The position numbers and the translations under genes are program-made. This document shows positions 30,903 to 40,009 of a stretch of DNA of 64,000 nucleotides, in pieces. Location: assembly GCA_938006335.1 (NCBI GenBank), contig CALLMF010000027.1, positions 48,886 through 112,885 on the forward strand. The letters are read 5' to 3'. The DNA comes from an uncultured Granulosicoccaceae bacterium. GTDB taxonomy: Bacteria; Pseudomonadota; Gammaproteobacteria; Granulosicoccales; Granulosicoccaceae. Position 1 is the first letter of the stretch; every line of letters starts with the position of its first letter. The notes below the pieces were generated by a model that did no database searches, was not told where the DNA came from, and saw nothing but the letters and a program-made list of their open reading frames with translations.

Positions 30903-31718
30903 ATGACCCACTACTCGCCACAAGGCGGCCTGCCAGGGCAGGGAGAGCTGCTCAGCGGCCGTGCCGTGACGACGGAGAGCTACGCGGTCATCCCGCGCGG
31001 GGTCATGACAGACATCGTGGCCAGCTATCTGCCGCATTGGACGGATACCCGCCTGTGGGTGCTGGCGCGGCCCATGTCGGGGTTCTCCACGACCTTCTCG
31101 CACTACCTGATGGATGTCGCCGAAGGGGGTGGTTCGACCCGACCGGAGCCCGACGAGCGTGCACAGACGGTGCTGTTTCTGGTGGAGGGCAAGGCCACCT
31201 TGCGGATCGACGGGGTGCGCCACGCGCTCAAGGCGGGCAGCTACGCGTGGATTGCGCCGGGGGCAAGCTGGTCGTTTGGCAATACGGGCAAGGGGCCGTG
31301 CCGCTTTCACTGGATACGCAAGCGATTCGCCGTGTGCGAGGGCCTCGAGGCGCCGACCTCCTTTGTGACGTCAGAGTCCGATGCGCAGGTCGTCTCGATG
31401 CCGGACACCGACGACCGCTGGACCACCACCCGCTTCGTCGATCCGACCGACATGCGCCATGACATGCACGTGAACATCGTGTCTTTCGAGCCGGGGGCGA
31501 CCATTCCGTTCATGGAGACCCATGTCATGGAACACGGCCTCTACATGCTCGAGGGCAAGGCGGTCTATCGCCTCAATCGGGACTGGGTGGAGGTCGAGGC
31601 TGGAGACTTCCTGTGGCTGCGGGCCTTCTGCCCGCAAGCCTGCTACGCCGGCGGGCCGGGGCGTTTCAGGTACCTGCTGTACAAGGACGTCAATCGACAC
31701 ATGCCGCTGGATCTATAG
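30903..31718 (+). CDS. (S)-ureidoglycine aminohydrolase (AllE/YlbA-like)
   Basis: Double-cupin enzyme of purine (allantoin) degradation that releases ammonia from (S)-ureidoglycine. The ATG at 30903 gives the family's start (MTHYSPQGGLP); an in-frame ATG at 30840 would add unrelated sequence. 271 residues with both cupin halves: VLFLVEGKATLRIDG with AGSYAWIAPG, and the metal site FMETHVMEHGLYMLEGKAVY with the Glu-x-His-xxx-His arrangement typical of the C-terminal cupin. No allantoicase, allantoinase or ureidoglycolate gene is nearby. Its end overlaps the end of the convergent mtaB by 6 bp. Family assignment is confident. Confidence 0.88.
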   Translation: MTHYSPQGGLPGQGELLSGRAVTTESYAVIPRGVMTDIVASYLPHWTDTRLWVLARPMSGFSTTFSHYLMDVAEGGGSTRPEPDERAQTVLFLVEGKATLRIDGVRHALKAGSYAWIAPGASWSFGNTGKGPCRFHWIRKRFAVCEGLEAPTSFVTSESDAQVVSMPDTDDRWTTTRFVDPTDMRHDMHVNIVSFEPGATIPFMETHVMEHGLYMLEGKAVYRLNRDWVEVEAGDFLWLRAFCPQACYAGGPGRFRYLLYKDVNRHMPLDL

Positions 31719-33050
31719 TCGTCGGCTGTTGTGCGCTGACGGAGCAGCAACCACCTCGCCGGTCAATGCACCCTCATCGATACCCGTGAGGCGCACGCGC
31801 GTAATGCGACCGGTCAGCTCCTCGGTCGATGTGGTTCGGACCCTGAAGTACTCCGGCGTATACCCGGTATAGGTCTTCAACGCATTCGGGCTCGTGTCGT
31901 TGCTTGATGCAGGCGGGCGGCCACGCTCCCACAGCACCTCGAGCTCCGGTGTTTGCTGAAGCGCCTGCTGTAACCGGGTGTGCGCCAGTTGCCGGCCCAG
32001 TGCGTGCATTTCGCGGCTGCGTGCCTTGCGGATTTCAACCGGCACCGGGTTGGGCATGTCCGATGCGGCGGTGCCGTCGCGCTCCGAATAGCTGAACACG
32101 TGCATGTCACCGAACGGCTGGCTGGCGACAAACTCGACGGTCTGCTGCCATTCGGCATCGGTTTCACCGGGGAAACCGCAGATCAGGTCGGTGGTGACGT
32201 TGAAGTTGGGCACACGTTCGCGCAGTTCGCCAAACAGCGCATCGAACGTCGCGGTGCGGCATCGGCGGGCCATGCGCTTGAGGGTGGCGTCGCAACCGGA
32301 CTGAAGCGGCAGATGCATGTGTGGCATGACCCGCGGATTCTCGAACACGGCAAGAAATCCCGGCGTCAGGTCCCAGGGCTCGACAGAGGCAAAGCGGATG
32401 CGCGGCATGTCCGTTTCGGCAAGCAGTGCGAGCACCAGGGCCTCGAGGGTGGTGTCGAGATCACTCCCGTAACCGCCAACGTGAACCCCGGTCAGTACGA
32501 TCTCGTCGACGCCGGAGGCATGCAGCTCACGCACTTCCGCGACGATAGCCTCAACGGTGCGGCTACGCTCCTCGCCGCGCGCCACGGTCACGATGCAGTA
32601 GGTGCAGCGCCAGCGGCAGCCGTCCTGAATCTTTACGAAAGCCCGCTGCCGGCTGCGCTGAAACAGTGCGGATTCTGCCGGGCGCGTTGCGGCGGCCGGC
32701 ATCGTCGGGTCGGCAAATGCCTCGCGAGCGAGCGTGACCAGCTGTTCCTTGTCGGCGTTGGCGACGACCAGGTCGATGCCGTGGGCGGCGAGCGCGTCCG
32801 GTTTTTCCAGCTCGCTCCAGCAGCCGGTGAGAACGAGTTTTGCCGATGGGTTCTCTCTTTTAAGGCGGGTCAGGCGCCGGCGCGACTTGGCGACCGCCTC
32901 GCGGGTGACGGCGCAGGAGTTGAGCACCAGCAGATCAGCGTCGTGAGCGTCATCGGCAATGGCATCCCCTGCGCGGGCAAATGCACCGGCCCAGCGCTCG
33001 AGTTCGGCTTCGTTGAGGCGACAGCCGAGTGCAGATAGATGGACGCGCAT
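31713..33050 (-). CDS. mtaB: tRNA t6A37 methylthiotransferase MtaB
   Basis: Radical-SAM enzyme that adds the 2-methylthio group to N6-threonylcarbamoyladenosine at position 37 of tRNAs. The 445 residues show the methylthiotransferase N-terminal domain (LSALGCRLNEAELERW, NSCAVTREA), the radical-SAM cluster motif CRWRCTYCIV (Cys-xxx-Cys-xx-Cys) and the family stretch HMHLPLQSGCDATLKRMARR; a C-terminal TRAM-like segment ends near LTGRITRVRLTG. MtaB rather than MiaB or RimO is chosen from the N terminus and lack of the MiaB MSE-type motifs. Divergent from the giant OmpA-like gene. Confidence 0.9.
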   Translation of the reverse strand: MRVHLSALGCRLNEAELERWAGAFARAGDAIADDAHDADLLVLNSCAVTREAVAKSRRRLTRLKRENPSAKLVLTGCWSELEKPDALAAHGIDLVVANADKEQLVTLAREAFADPTMPAAATRPAESALFQRSRQRAFVKIQDGCRWRCTYCIVTVARGEERSRTVEAIVAEVRELHASGVDEIVLTGVHVGGYGSDLDTTLEALVLALLAETDMPRIRFASVEPWDLTPGFLAVFENPRVMPHMHLPLQSGCDATLKRMARRCRTATFDALFGELRERVPNFNVTTDLICGFPGETDAEWQQTVEFVASQPFGDMHVFSYSERDGTAASDMPNPVPVEIRKARSREMHALGRQLAHTRLQQALQQTPELEVLWERGRPPASSNDTSPNALKTYTGYTPEYFRVRTTSTEELTGRITRVRLTGIDEGALTGEVVAAPSAHNSRRL

Positions 33051-33174
33051 GTCAGTTGTTCAGGTTGTTCACTTGGTTTCACAGTGCCGAGATTGTGGCG
33101 TAATCGGCTTTTCGCTAGGATGCTACGCGAGTCAACCTGCGCAGTCCCGCGCGCGCTACTTGGATATAACTTCA

Positions 33175-36100
33175 ATGTTCAGAGATTTCGAGAGGGCACC
33201 GAGCCGCTCGTCTTACCAACGTAAGTTCGTGCTTGCCGGACTTGCAATTCTTGCGCTGCTCACTGCGTGGATCGCCAGATCCAACATCGGCGGGAGAATT
33301 TCAGCGGTCGAGGCCGAGAAAGCGCAGCTCGCCAGCGAGTTCCAGAACGCATCGATGGCGCTGGGAACGACGTCTACCGAGCTCGAGTCATCGCGCGAGT
33401 CCCTCGCGCTGACCGAGAGCCAGCTCGCGACGGTTCAAGCAGACCTTGAAGCCGCCAGGGCCGAACGCGAGGCATCACTCGCCGAATTGCAGGCGCGCTT
33501 CGACGAAGGCCAGGCCAAGCTCGAGGAGCAGGCTGGCACTCTCGATTCCAACGCCGAGCAAATCGCCAGTCTCACCGCCGAGCGAGACCAGTTGCTCGTC
33601 GATATCGAGGCCGCTCGTGCCGAGCTGGAAGCCGCCACCTCAGATCGGGAAGGGGTGCTTGGCGAGCTGACCATGCGTATCGAGGCGCTCAGCGGTGACC
33701 TCGGGGCCGCGCAGGCGCTGGCCGAAGAGCGCGGTCTGTCCGTCACTGAACTCCAGGCGGGGCTGTCATCCGCTGGTGGCTCACTGCAGGAAGCACAGGA
33801 CAGCTACCAGTCTCTGCTCACCGTCTACGAGACCGACACCGTCGAGCTCAACGCAGAACTTGGCGAGCTCGAAGCGCTCAAGGCGGCGCTGGAGCAAGAC
33901 GTGTCGGGTCTGCAGGATCAGGTAGCCAGCACCACCGCTGAGCTCGAGGAAACGCGCGGCACCCTGATGGTCACCGAGGACAAGCTCGCGGCCACCGAGG
34001 TCGAACTCGCTGGCACCGTCGAGGCGCTCAACACGTCCGAGGCCGAGTTCGCCGAACAGAACCTGGCACTGGCCGATCTCGGCGTGCAGCAGGAAGGCGC
34101 GCTCGCCGAACTCGAGCAAACGCAGATCGACCTTGCGGCGTCACGCCAGCAGCTCGAGGCGCGTACCGCGCAAATGGAGGAACTCAACAAGCAACTGGCC
34201 ACGCTTCAGGCCGAGCTTGGCAGCACCGTTGGCGATATCGCCGTACAGCGTGAGGCCTTTGCAGCGGAGCGCGGTACGCTCGAAGAGCAGATGGCGGCGA
34301 ACCAGCAGGAACTCGCCAGCGTGCAGTCGCGACTGCGGGCTGCGGAAAACGAGCTATCCATCGCGCTGGGTTCCCTGAACCGCCGCGAGTCCAACATCGA
34401 TCAGATGCGCACGCGTATTCAGGGTCTGATGTCTTCCAGTGAAGAGGCGGGTGGCACGGCCGAGGCGGCAAGCGCAGAGCTTGCGAGCCTCCAGAGCCAG
34501 TACGACGCCGACATGGTCGCGCTCAACGCCGAAATCGGCGACCTTCAGGCGCAGCGCGATGCCTTGACGGCTGAGGTCGCGTCACTCTCGGAGGAGCTGA
34601 TTGGCCTGAGTGATCAGGCAGCATCGCTTGGTGCAGACAAGAGCGCCCTGCAGATGGCCCTCGGTTCGCTGCAAACCGAATACGAGGCCCTCGGAAGCAA
34701 CGCGAACTCTGCTGATGCCGAGCGCGCGTCCTTGTCAGGCGACCTCCGCGATCTGCAAAGCAGCCTCGACGATGTCGAGCTCGAGCGGGATAACCTGCTG
34801 TCACAAACCGAAGCGCTGGAGGCAGAACTGGCCAGTGCACAGGACGCTGCGGCAACCGTGCAGAGTTCGGTTGAAGCGCTCGAAGCCGAAGCCAACGCTG
34901 CGGCTGAGGCACTGGCTGCACTCGAGCAGGAAAAAACCGAACTCACCGAGCGTGTGACCGCACTCGAGGCAGAGCTGGAAACGGCCACCGCCACGATAGA
35001 AACGCTGAGCGCCGAGCAGGAGGCGCTCTCCGGCGAGCGTGACTCGACCACAGAGACGCTCGCGCAGGTCCAGGCAGAACGAGACACCCTCAGTGGCGAT
35101 ATCGATTCGCTGATGACGGAAAATCTCGAGCTCAATGCGCGTATCGGTGAGCTCGAAGCCGAGATGCAGAACCTCAGCGGTCAGCAGGAGGCGTCACTGG
35201 CGTCCATTTCCGGCGAAATGGACGCGGTGCAGGTGGAGCTCGAAGCACGTGAGGCAACCATCGCCTCGCTCGAGGGCGAGGTCGCCGAACGCGATACGCA
35301 GATCATCGACCTGCAGGCGCAGGTAGACACGATGGACGCCGAGATTGCCGGTATGCAGGCGGATCTCGATGCCCGTCAGGGCGAGCTTGCCTCGCTGCGT
35401 GATGCCCTCGGCGAGCGCAATGATGCGCTGGAAGGTGTGCGCACCGAGCTGTTCGAGGCACAGGCCAGCACCGCCGAAGCCGAAGAAGCACTGGCTCTGG
35501 CGCGACCGACCATCGCTCAGTTGCGTTCACGTGCCAGCGAGCTCGAAGAGCAACTGTCCCAGACGGACGGTGGATCTCAGGCCTTGCTTGCCTCAATGGA
35601 AGACAGTGAAGGCGAGCTTGCCTCGCTGCGCGATGCTCTCGGAGAGCGCAATGATGCGCTGGAAGCCGTTCGCACGGAACTGGCGGATGCACAGGACGAG
35701 GCAGCTGCCGCGCGTGCAGAAGCGGCCGCCGCCAGCGACAGACTGGCCTCACGTGGCTCCGCTGTCGACGGTTTGCGTGCCAACAACGCCGAGCTCATCG
35801 GTACCCGGGCTCGCATGGCCATGCAGATCAGCGATCTGGAAGCGCAGCTGGATGATGCATCCAGCAGTGGTGAGACGCTGGTCGCCGAGCGTGACCTGAT
35901 TCAGAGCGAGCTCATTCGTTTGTCCGCACAGGTGGGTGATCTGGAAGCGCAGCTGCTGGCCGCGCAGGCCGATGCCTCTGCGGCTACGGCGTCCCTGAGT
36001 GATATCGAAGCTCAGCTCGCGGATCGTGAAGCGGCACTTGCTGAAGTACAGGCGCAGCTCGACCAGGGCGAGGCGGCGCTCGCCGATGCCGAGTCCACCA

Positions 36101-37263
36101 TCGCTGATCGCGAGTCGGCGCTGTCGGAAGCTCAGGCAACGCTTGAAGGCCTCCAGACAGAACTGGACGAAGCTGGCGCAACGATCGCGGATCGTGAAGC
36201 CACCATCGCCGAGCTGCAAGGCGAGATCGACACCCTCTCGGGATCACTCGCAGAGGCTCAAACCTTGAGTGCAGCACTGGAGTCTGACAAGTCAGCAGTG
36301 GATGCCGACAAGGCGGCCGCCGAAGATCGCGTTGCAACGCTGGAAGCTCAGTTGGGCAGCCTCGACACCGACCTTGCGGCGATGACGGGCGAGCGTGATG
36401 CGCTGGCCGCAGAGAAGGCACAGCTGGAAGCTGACCTGGCCGGCCTGCGTGACTCGGAAGCGTCGTTGAATGCCGAGCTCGAGGCGCTTAATGCCAGCAC
36501 CAATGAGCTCGAAGCTCAGGTCGCATCGTTGGAGATGGAGCGTACGTCTCTCAACGACGAAGTGGCGAGCCTGCGTGCCAACAGCGAAGGTCTTGATGCG
36601 TCGGTCGGTGAGTTGACTGATCGGGTCACCGGTCTGGAAGCGCAACTGAGCGACACCGAAGGTACCGTGGCTGATCAGACGGCTCGTATTTCGGATCTCG
36701 AAGGGCAGCTCGGCGAAGCGGAAGGTACTGCCGCAGATCAGACCGCACTCGCCGAGAACCTGGCGGCACGGCTCGCGGCATCTGCCGATGAGGATCGCGC
36801 TGAAGCCGAGGGCGCCTCGGCGCTGCGTGACACCATCGAAGCGCGTCTGAGCGACAGCGGCGTGGAAGGCAGCACGGTGACGGTCCGCGAGGGCAACGAG
36901 GTGGTCGTCAACCTCGCCAGCGAGGCGCTGTTCAACTCCGGCAGAGCTCGGCTCAGTGCGTCAGGCCGTGAGCTGATGGGCAGGGTCGCCAACGCGCTCG
37001 GCGATCTGGACAACCAGATCGTTGTCGAAGGTCACACGGACAGTATCCCCGTCAGTGGCAGCTTGACCGCCATCTTCCCGAGCAACTGGGAATTGTCGGT
37101 CGCGCGGGCTGCCAATGCGGTCAACTATCTGGAGTCCAATGGCGGTATCGATCCGGAGCGTCTGTCGGCTCAGGGCTACGGTCAGTACCGACCGGTGGCT
37201 GCCAACAACACACGAGAAGGCCGTGCTGCCAATCGTCGTGTCGAGGTGGTCGTACTACCCTGA
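33175..37263 (+). CDS. Giant membrane-anchored coiled-coil protein with C-terminal OmpA-like domain
   Basis: 1362 residues. A basic N terminus (MFRDFERAPSRSSYQRK) precedes one membrane segment at ~18-34 (FVLAGLAILALLTAWIA). Residues ~40-1210 are almost pure heptad coiled coil rich in Ala, Glu, Leu, Gln and Asp. The end (~1225-1362) is an OmpA/MotB-type peptidoglycan-binding domain with LFNSGRARLSASGRELMG, VEGHTDSIPVSG and REGRAANRRVEVVV. The layout predicts an inner-membrane anchor and a periplasmic rod gripping the cell wall. The ATG at 33175 was chosen because it begins the membrane-anchor architecture; the frame stays open 72 codons upstream into mtaB. No operon partner. Architecture is clear, function unknown. 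Confidence 0.85.
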   Translation: MFRDFERAPSRSSYQRKFVLAGLAILALLTAWIARSNIGGRISAVEAEKAQLASEFQNASMALGTTSTELESSRESLALTESQLATVQADLEAARAEREASLAELQARFDEGQAKLEEQAGTLDSNAEQIASLTAERDQLLVDIEAARAELEAATSDREGVLGELTMRIEALSGDLGAAQALAEERGLSVTELQAGLSSAGGSLQEAQDSYQSLLTVYETDTVELNAELGELEALKAALEQDVSGLQDQVASTTAELEETRGTLMVTEDKLAATEVELAGTVEALNTSEAEFAEQNLALADLGVQQEGALAELEQTQIDLAASRQQLEARTAQMEELNKQLATLQAELGSTVGDIAVQREAFAAERGTLEEQMAANQQELASVQSRLRAAENELSIALGSLNRRESNIDQMRTRIQGLMSSSEEAGGTAEAASAELASLQSQYDADMVALNAEIGDLQAQRDALTAEVASLSEELIGLSDQAASLGADKSALQMALGSLQTEYEALGSNANSADAERASLSGDLRDLQSSLDDVELERDNLLSQTEALEAELASAQDAAATVQSSVEALEAEANAAAEALAALEQEKTELTERVTALEAELETATATIETLSAEQEALSGERDSTTETLAQVQAERDTLSGDIDSLMTENLELNARIGELEAEMQNLSGQQEASLASISGEMDAVQVELEAREATIASLEGEVAERDTQIIDLQAQVDTMDAEIAGMQADLDARQGELASLRDALGERNDALEGVRTELFEAQASTAEAEEALALARPTIAQLRSRASELEEQLSQTDGGSQALLASMEDSEGELASLRDALGERNDALEAVRTELADAQDEAAAARAEAAAASDRLASRGSAVDGLRANNAELIGTRARMAMQISDLEAQLDDASSSGETLVAERDLIQSELIRLSAQVGDLEAQLLAAQADASAATASLSDIEAQLADREAALAEVQAQLDQGEAALADAESTIADRESALSEAQATLEGLQTELDEAGATIADREATIAELQGEIDTLSGSLAEAQTLSAALESDKSAVDADKAAAEDRVATLEAQLGSLDTDLAAMTGERDALAAEKAQLEADLAGLRDSEASLNAELEALNASTNELEAQVASLEMERTSLNDEVASLRANSEGLDASVGELTDRVTGLEAQLSDTEGTVADQTARISDLEGQLGEAEGTAADQTALAENLAARLAASADEDRAEAEGASALRDTIEARLSDSGVEGSTVTVREGNEVVVNLASEALFNSGRARLSASGRELMGRVANALGDLDNQIVVEGHTDSIPVSGSLTAIFPSNWELSVARAANAVNYLESNGGIDPERLSAQGYGQYRPVAANNTREGRAANRRVEVVVLP
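35380..35665 (+). repeat. Internal 55-bp direct repeat in the coiled-coil gene
   Basis: Bases 35380-35434 and 35611-35665 differ at only three positions and both code for GELASLRDALGERNDALE. They are 231 bp (77 codons, 11 heptads) apart, which keeps the coiled-coil register. Confidence 0.8.
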
Positions 37264-37287
37264 TCGTCAACTCCGACTGATCAACCA

Positions 37288-37316
37288 CCGGGGTCGCCGC
37301 GTAGCGGCGGCCCCGG
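37288..37316 (+). terminator. Hairpin terminator candidate after the coiled-coil gene
   Basis: A 13-bp GC-rich stem with one G-U pair (37288-37300 with 37304-37316) and a 3-nt loop lies 24 bp after the stop codon. The following bases (CTTCAGTTCTG) are only mildly T-rich. It would separate this gene from ubiX. Confidence 0.6.
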
Positions 37317-37364
37317 CTTCAGTTCTGCTGTTCGATGGTTCCGCTACTGCCGTAAGATGGGCAG

Positions 37365-38018
37365 ATGAGTTCACATCCCCCGCCCGAGGCGTTCTCCGGG
37401 CCTACCGTATGCGTCGCTCTCACTGGTGCCTCAGGCATCCAGTACGGTCTGCGTCTCGTCGAGTGCCTGGTTCAGGCGGATGCCGCGGTCTACGTGCTGA
37501 TGACCAAGGCCGCAAAAGTCTGCATGGGCATGGATACCGACATCCCGGTACCCGCACGTACGCGTAACGTCGAGGAAGACTTCTCGGCGCGCTACCAGGC
37601 AAGACCGGGTCAGCTACGTGCCTTCGGTCAGGAGGAATGGACCTCGCCGATTGCAAGCGGATCCGGGGCTCCCGACGCGATGGTGGTGTGCCCGTGCACC
37701 ACAGGCACACTCGCATCACTTGCAGCGGGAACCTGCAACAATCTGCTGGAGCGCGCTGCGGATGTCGTGCTCAAGGAAGGGCGCAAGCTGATCGTCATGC
37801 CGCGAGAGATGCCGTTCTCGTCGATCCATCTGGAGAACATGCTGAGGCTGACACAGGCGGGCGCCGTGATCATGCCGCCGAATCCGGCGTTCTACCAGAA
37901 GCCGCGGACGGTCGATGACATCGTAGACTTCGTGGTCGCTCGCGTGCTCGACCAATTGAACGTCACGCAGACACTGATGCCCCGATGGGGTATCGACGAG
38001 CCCAATGACCCGAGCTGA
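37365..38018 (+). CDS. ubiX: Flavin prenyltransferase UbiX
   Basis: Makes prenylated FMN, the cofactor of the UbiD decarboxylase in ubiquinone synthesis. 217 residues, with the FMN/Rossmann start VALTGASGIQYGLRLVE, the substrate region VVCPCTTGTLASLAAGTCNN and the conserved PREMPFSSIHLENMLRLTQ; MPPNPAFYQKP is a further UbiX signature. The stop overlaps the next gene by 14 bp, so the two are translationally coupled. Confidence 0.95.
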   Translation: MSSHPPPEAFSGPTVCVALTGASGIQYGLRLVECLVQADAAVYVLMTKAAKVCMGMDTDIPVPARTRNVEEDFSARYQARPGQLRAFGQEEWTSPIASGSGAPDAMVVCPCTTGTLASLAAGTCNNLLERAADVVLKEGRKLIVMPREMPFSSIHLENMLRLTQAGAVIMPPNPAFYQKPRTVDDIVDFVVARVLDQLNVTQTLMPRWGIDEPNDPS

Positions 38019-38604
38019 CGCCGCTGTGCAATTACCCCTCTTTCCGTTGTCCAGTGTGGTCATGCCGGGCGGCACCATGCAGCTGCGCTTGTTCGAGCGG
38101 CGCTACATCGACATGGTCAAGAACTGCTTTCGTACCGAGACAGGTTTTGGCATCTGCCTGATTCGCGAAGGCAACGAAGCCGGCGTCCCTTCGGAGCCGT
38201 ATCCGCTCGGCACACGGGTGTCCATCGTGGATTTTGATCAGGGCGACGATGGTCTGCTGCACATCAGTGTGCACGGCGACGAAGAGTTCTCGGTGCTCAG
38301 TTATGCCGCCAATGACAGTCAGTTGCTGATCGGCGAGGTTGCCTTGCTTCCCGAGCGTGCACCCACGGCCATGAACGGCGACATCGAAGTACTGGCGAGC
38401 AAGCTCGAGCTGATCCTGCGCTACGTGGAGCCGGAGGTGAGCTACGCGGAAAACCGACTCGACGATGCCGACTGGGTGTGTCACCGATTGCTGGAGCTAT
38501 TGCCCCTTGCGCCACCGGCCAAGTACGAGCTGCTGCAGATGCAGAGCAACAAGGAGCGGCTGGATAGCCTCGCGGCCTTGCACATCGAAATCGCCGAGCG
38601 TTAG
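38005..38604 (+). CDS. Lon N-terminal (substrate-binding) domain protein
   Basis: 199-residue protein consisting of the LON substrate-binding domain only, without ATPase or protease parts. The opening LPLFPLSSVVMPGGTMQLRL followed by FERRYIDMVKNCF is typical. The role of such stand-alone proteins is not established; they may bind protein substrates. Overlaps ubiX by 14 bp and is convergent with argA, 4 bp away. Confidence 0.85.
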   Translation: MTRADAAVQLPLFPLSSVVMPGGTMQLRLFERRYIDMVKNCFRTETGFGICLIREGNEAGVPSEPYPLGTRVSIVDFDQGDDGLLHISVHGDEEFSVLSYAANDSQLLIGEVALLPERAPTAMNGDIEVLASKLELILRYVEPEVSYAENRLDDADWVCHRLLELLPLAPPAKYELLQMQSNKERLDSLAALHIEIAER

Positions 38605-38608
38605 CCAG

Positions 38609-39928
38609 CTACAGCGACTTGACGTACACCTTGGAGCTGCGTTGGCGGTTGTAGGTGTCGCGACGTTGCGGTGGCAGGGCGGTCTCGCCGGTTTCCGTGT
38701 AGCCGCGTTCGATGAACCAGTGACCTGCGCGTGTGCTCAGCAGGAAGACCTCCGCGCAGCCCTGACGTTTGGCGCGTGCCTCGAGCTGGCTCACGATCGC
38801 ATCAGCACGTCCCTCGCCGCGATAGTCCGGATGCGTCGCCACGCATCCGATTTCGGCGGTGTTGCCATCGTCCAATAGATACAGGGCAGCGCAGGCCACC
38901 ACGGTACCGTCGCGTTCGCTGACCACGAAGTCTGCGATATCGAGTTCCAGCTGTTCGCGGCTGCGGCTCGCAAGTGCGCCTTCATCCTGCAGCGGGGCCA
39001 CTAGCGCCATGATGCCACCGAGGTCGTTGATACTCGCCGGACGCACCGATTCCCAGCGCTCAGCGGTGATCAGAGTGCCGCTGCCGTCGCGCGTAAACAG
39101 CTCGCTCAACAAGGCGTCCGGTTTGTGCTGGTCGAGCAGATGCACGCGTTCCACGCCGTTGTCGCAGGCTGCGGATGCATAGCCGAGCACGCGCTTCAAG
39201 TGCTCGTTATCGTGAGTGTCCGTGGCTGTGCTGCGTGTCGTAGCGGTGGCGCTGTCAAGCTCGCGCTGCAGTGTTCCCGCGGCATCGACCGGCAGCGAGT
39301 CGACGAGGTACACCAGCTTGTCCGCGCCCAGAGCCGTCGCTGTGTGGGCTGCAATCTCGTCGACGGTCAGGTTGAAGATATCGCCGGTCAGCGAGTAACC
39401 GATGGGTCCGATCAAAACGACGTGCGTTGCATCGAGCATGTCGCTGATAGCCTCACGGCGCACCTCGCGCACCGAGCCGGTGTGCCGGAAATCCACGCCA
39501 TCGCGAACGCCAAACGGGCGCGCCACAATGAGGTTGCCGGAGCTGACGGACAAATGCGCGCCGGACATCGGGGTGTTGGGCAGGCCGGCAGACAAGCGGG
39601 CTTCGAGCTCGGTACGCACGCGTCCCGCCTCCGACACGATGGTTTGCAGCGCCAGATCATCAGTGACGCGGCGCCCTTCCACCACGCGGGAGTCATCGGC
39701 CAGTGCCTCATCAACCTGCGCGCGCAGGCCGTAACACACCACCAGTCGCAAGCCGAGGTGGTGCAGCAGGGCCAGGTCGTGCACCAGCGTGTCGATGGTG
39801 TCGCCGGCGATGACATTGCCAGGCACGGCGATCACCAGAGTGGCGTCGCGGTGCGCACGAATATAAGGCGAGGCTTCGCGGAACCACGCAATGCTGCGAT
39901 CGCAGCGGCTATCCTCGCTGGTATTCAC
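38609..39928 (-). CDS. argA: N-acetylglutamate synthase (ArgA)
   Basis: First step of arginine synthesis, acetylating glutamate. 439 residues: an N-terminal amino-acid-kinase-like domain (FREASPYIRAHRDATLVIAV; LLHHLGLRLVVCYGLRAQVD; SVSSGNLIVARPFGVRDGVD) that binds arginine for feedback control, and a C-terminal GNAT acetyltransferase domain (IGCVATHPDYRGEGRADAIV) carrying the acetyl-CoA loop. The start is a GTG at 39928, and 81 bp separate it from the divergent protease gene. Length and domain order are normal for ArgA. Confidence 0.95.
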   Translation of the reverse strand: MNTSEDSRCDRSIAWFREASPYIRAHRDATLVIAVPGNVIAGDTIDTLVHDLALLHHLGLRLVVCYGLRAQVDEALADDSRVVEGRRVTDDLALQTIVSEAGRVRTELEARLSAGLPNTPMSGAHLSVSSGNLIVARPFGVRDGVDFRHTGSVREVRREAISDMLDATHVVLIGPIGYSLTGDIFNLTVDEIAAHTATALGADKLVYLVDSLPVDAAGTLQRELDSATATTRSTATDTHDNEHLKRVLGYASAACDNGVERVHLLDQHKPDALLSELFTRDGSGTLITAERWESVRPASINDLGGIMALVAPLQDEGALASRSREQLELDIADFVVSERDGTVVACAALYLLDDGNTAEIGCVATHPDYRGEGRADAIVSQLEARAKRQGCAEVFLLSTRAGHWFIERGYTETGETALPPQRRDTYNRQRSSKVYVKSL

Positions 39929-40009
39929 CGTTTGCGCCTGATCTGGTCCAGTTGCTGCGTGTTACCCGTACCGGGTTTGCGCCTCTCTTATACCTCGTTG
40001 CCCCCATTG

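Noticed and set aside
32959..33174. N-terminal extension of the coiled-coil gene into mtaB
   Set aside because: The added 72 residues overlap mtaB on the other strand and look like reversed coding sequence; the ATG at 33175 directly precedes the basic N terminus and membrane anchor.
39125..40009. Upstream extension of the HtrA-like gene through argA
   Set aside because: It is antisense to argA, and the ATG at 40010 begins a clear signal peptide.
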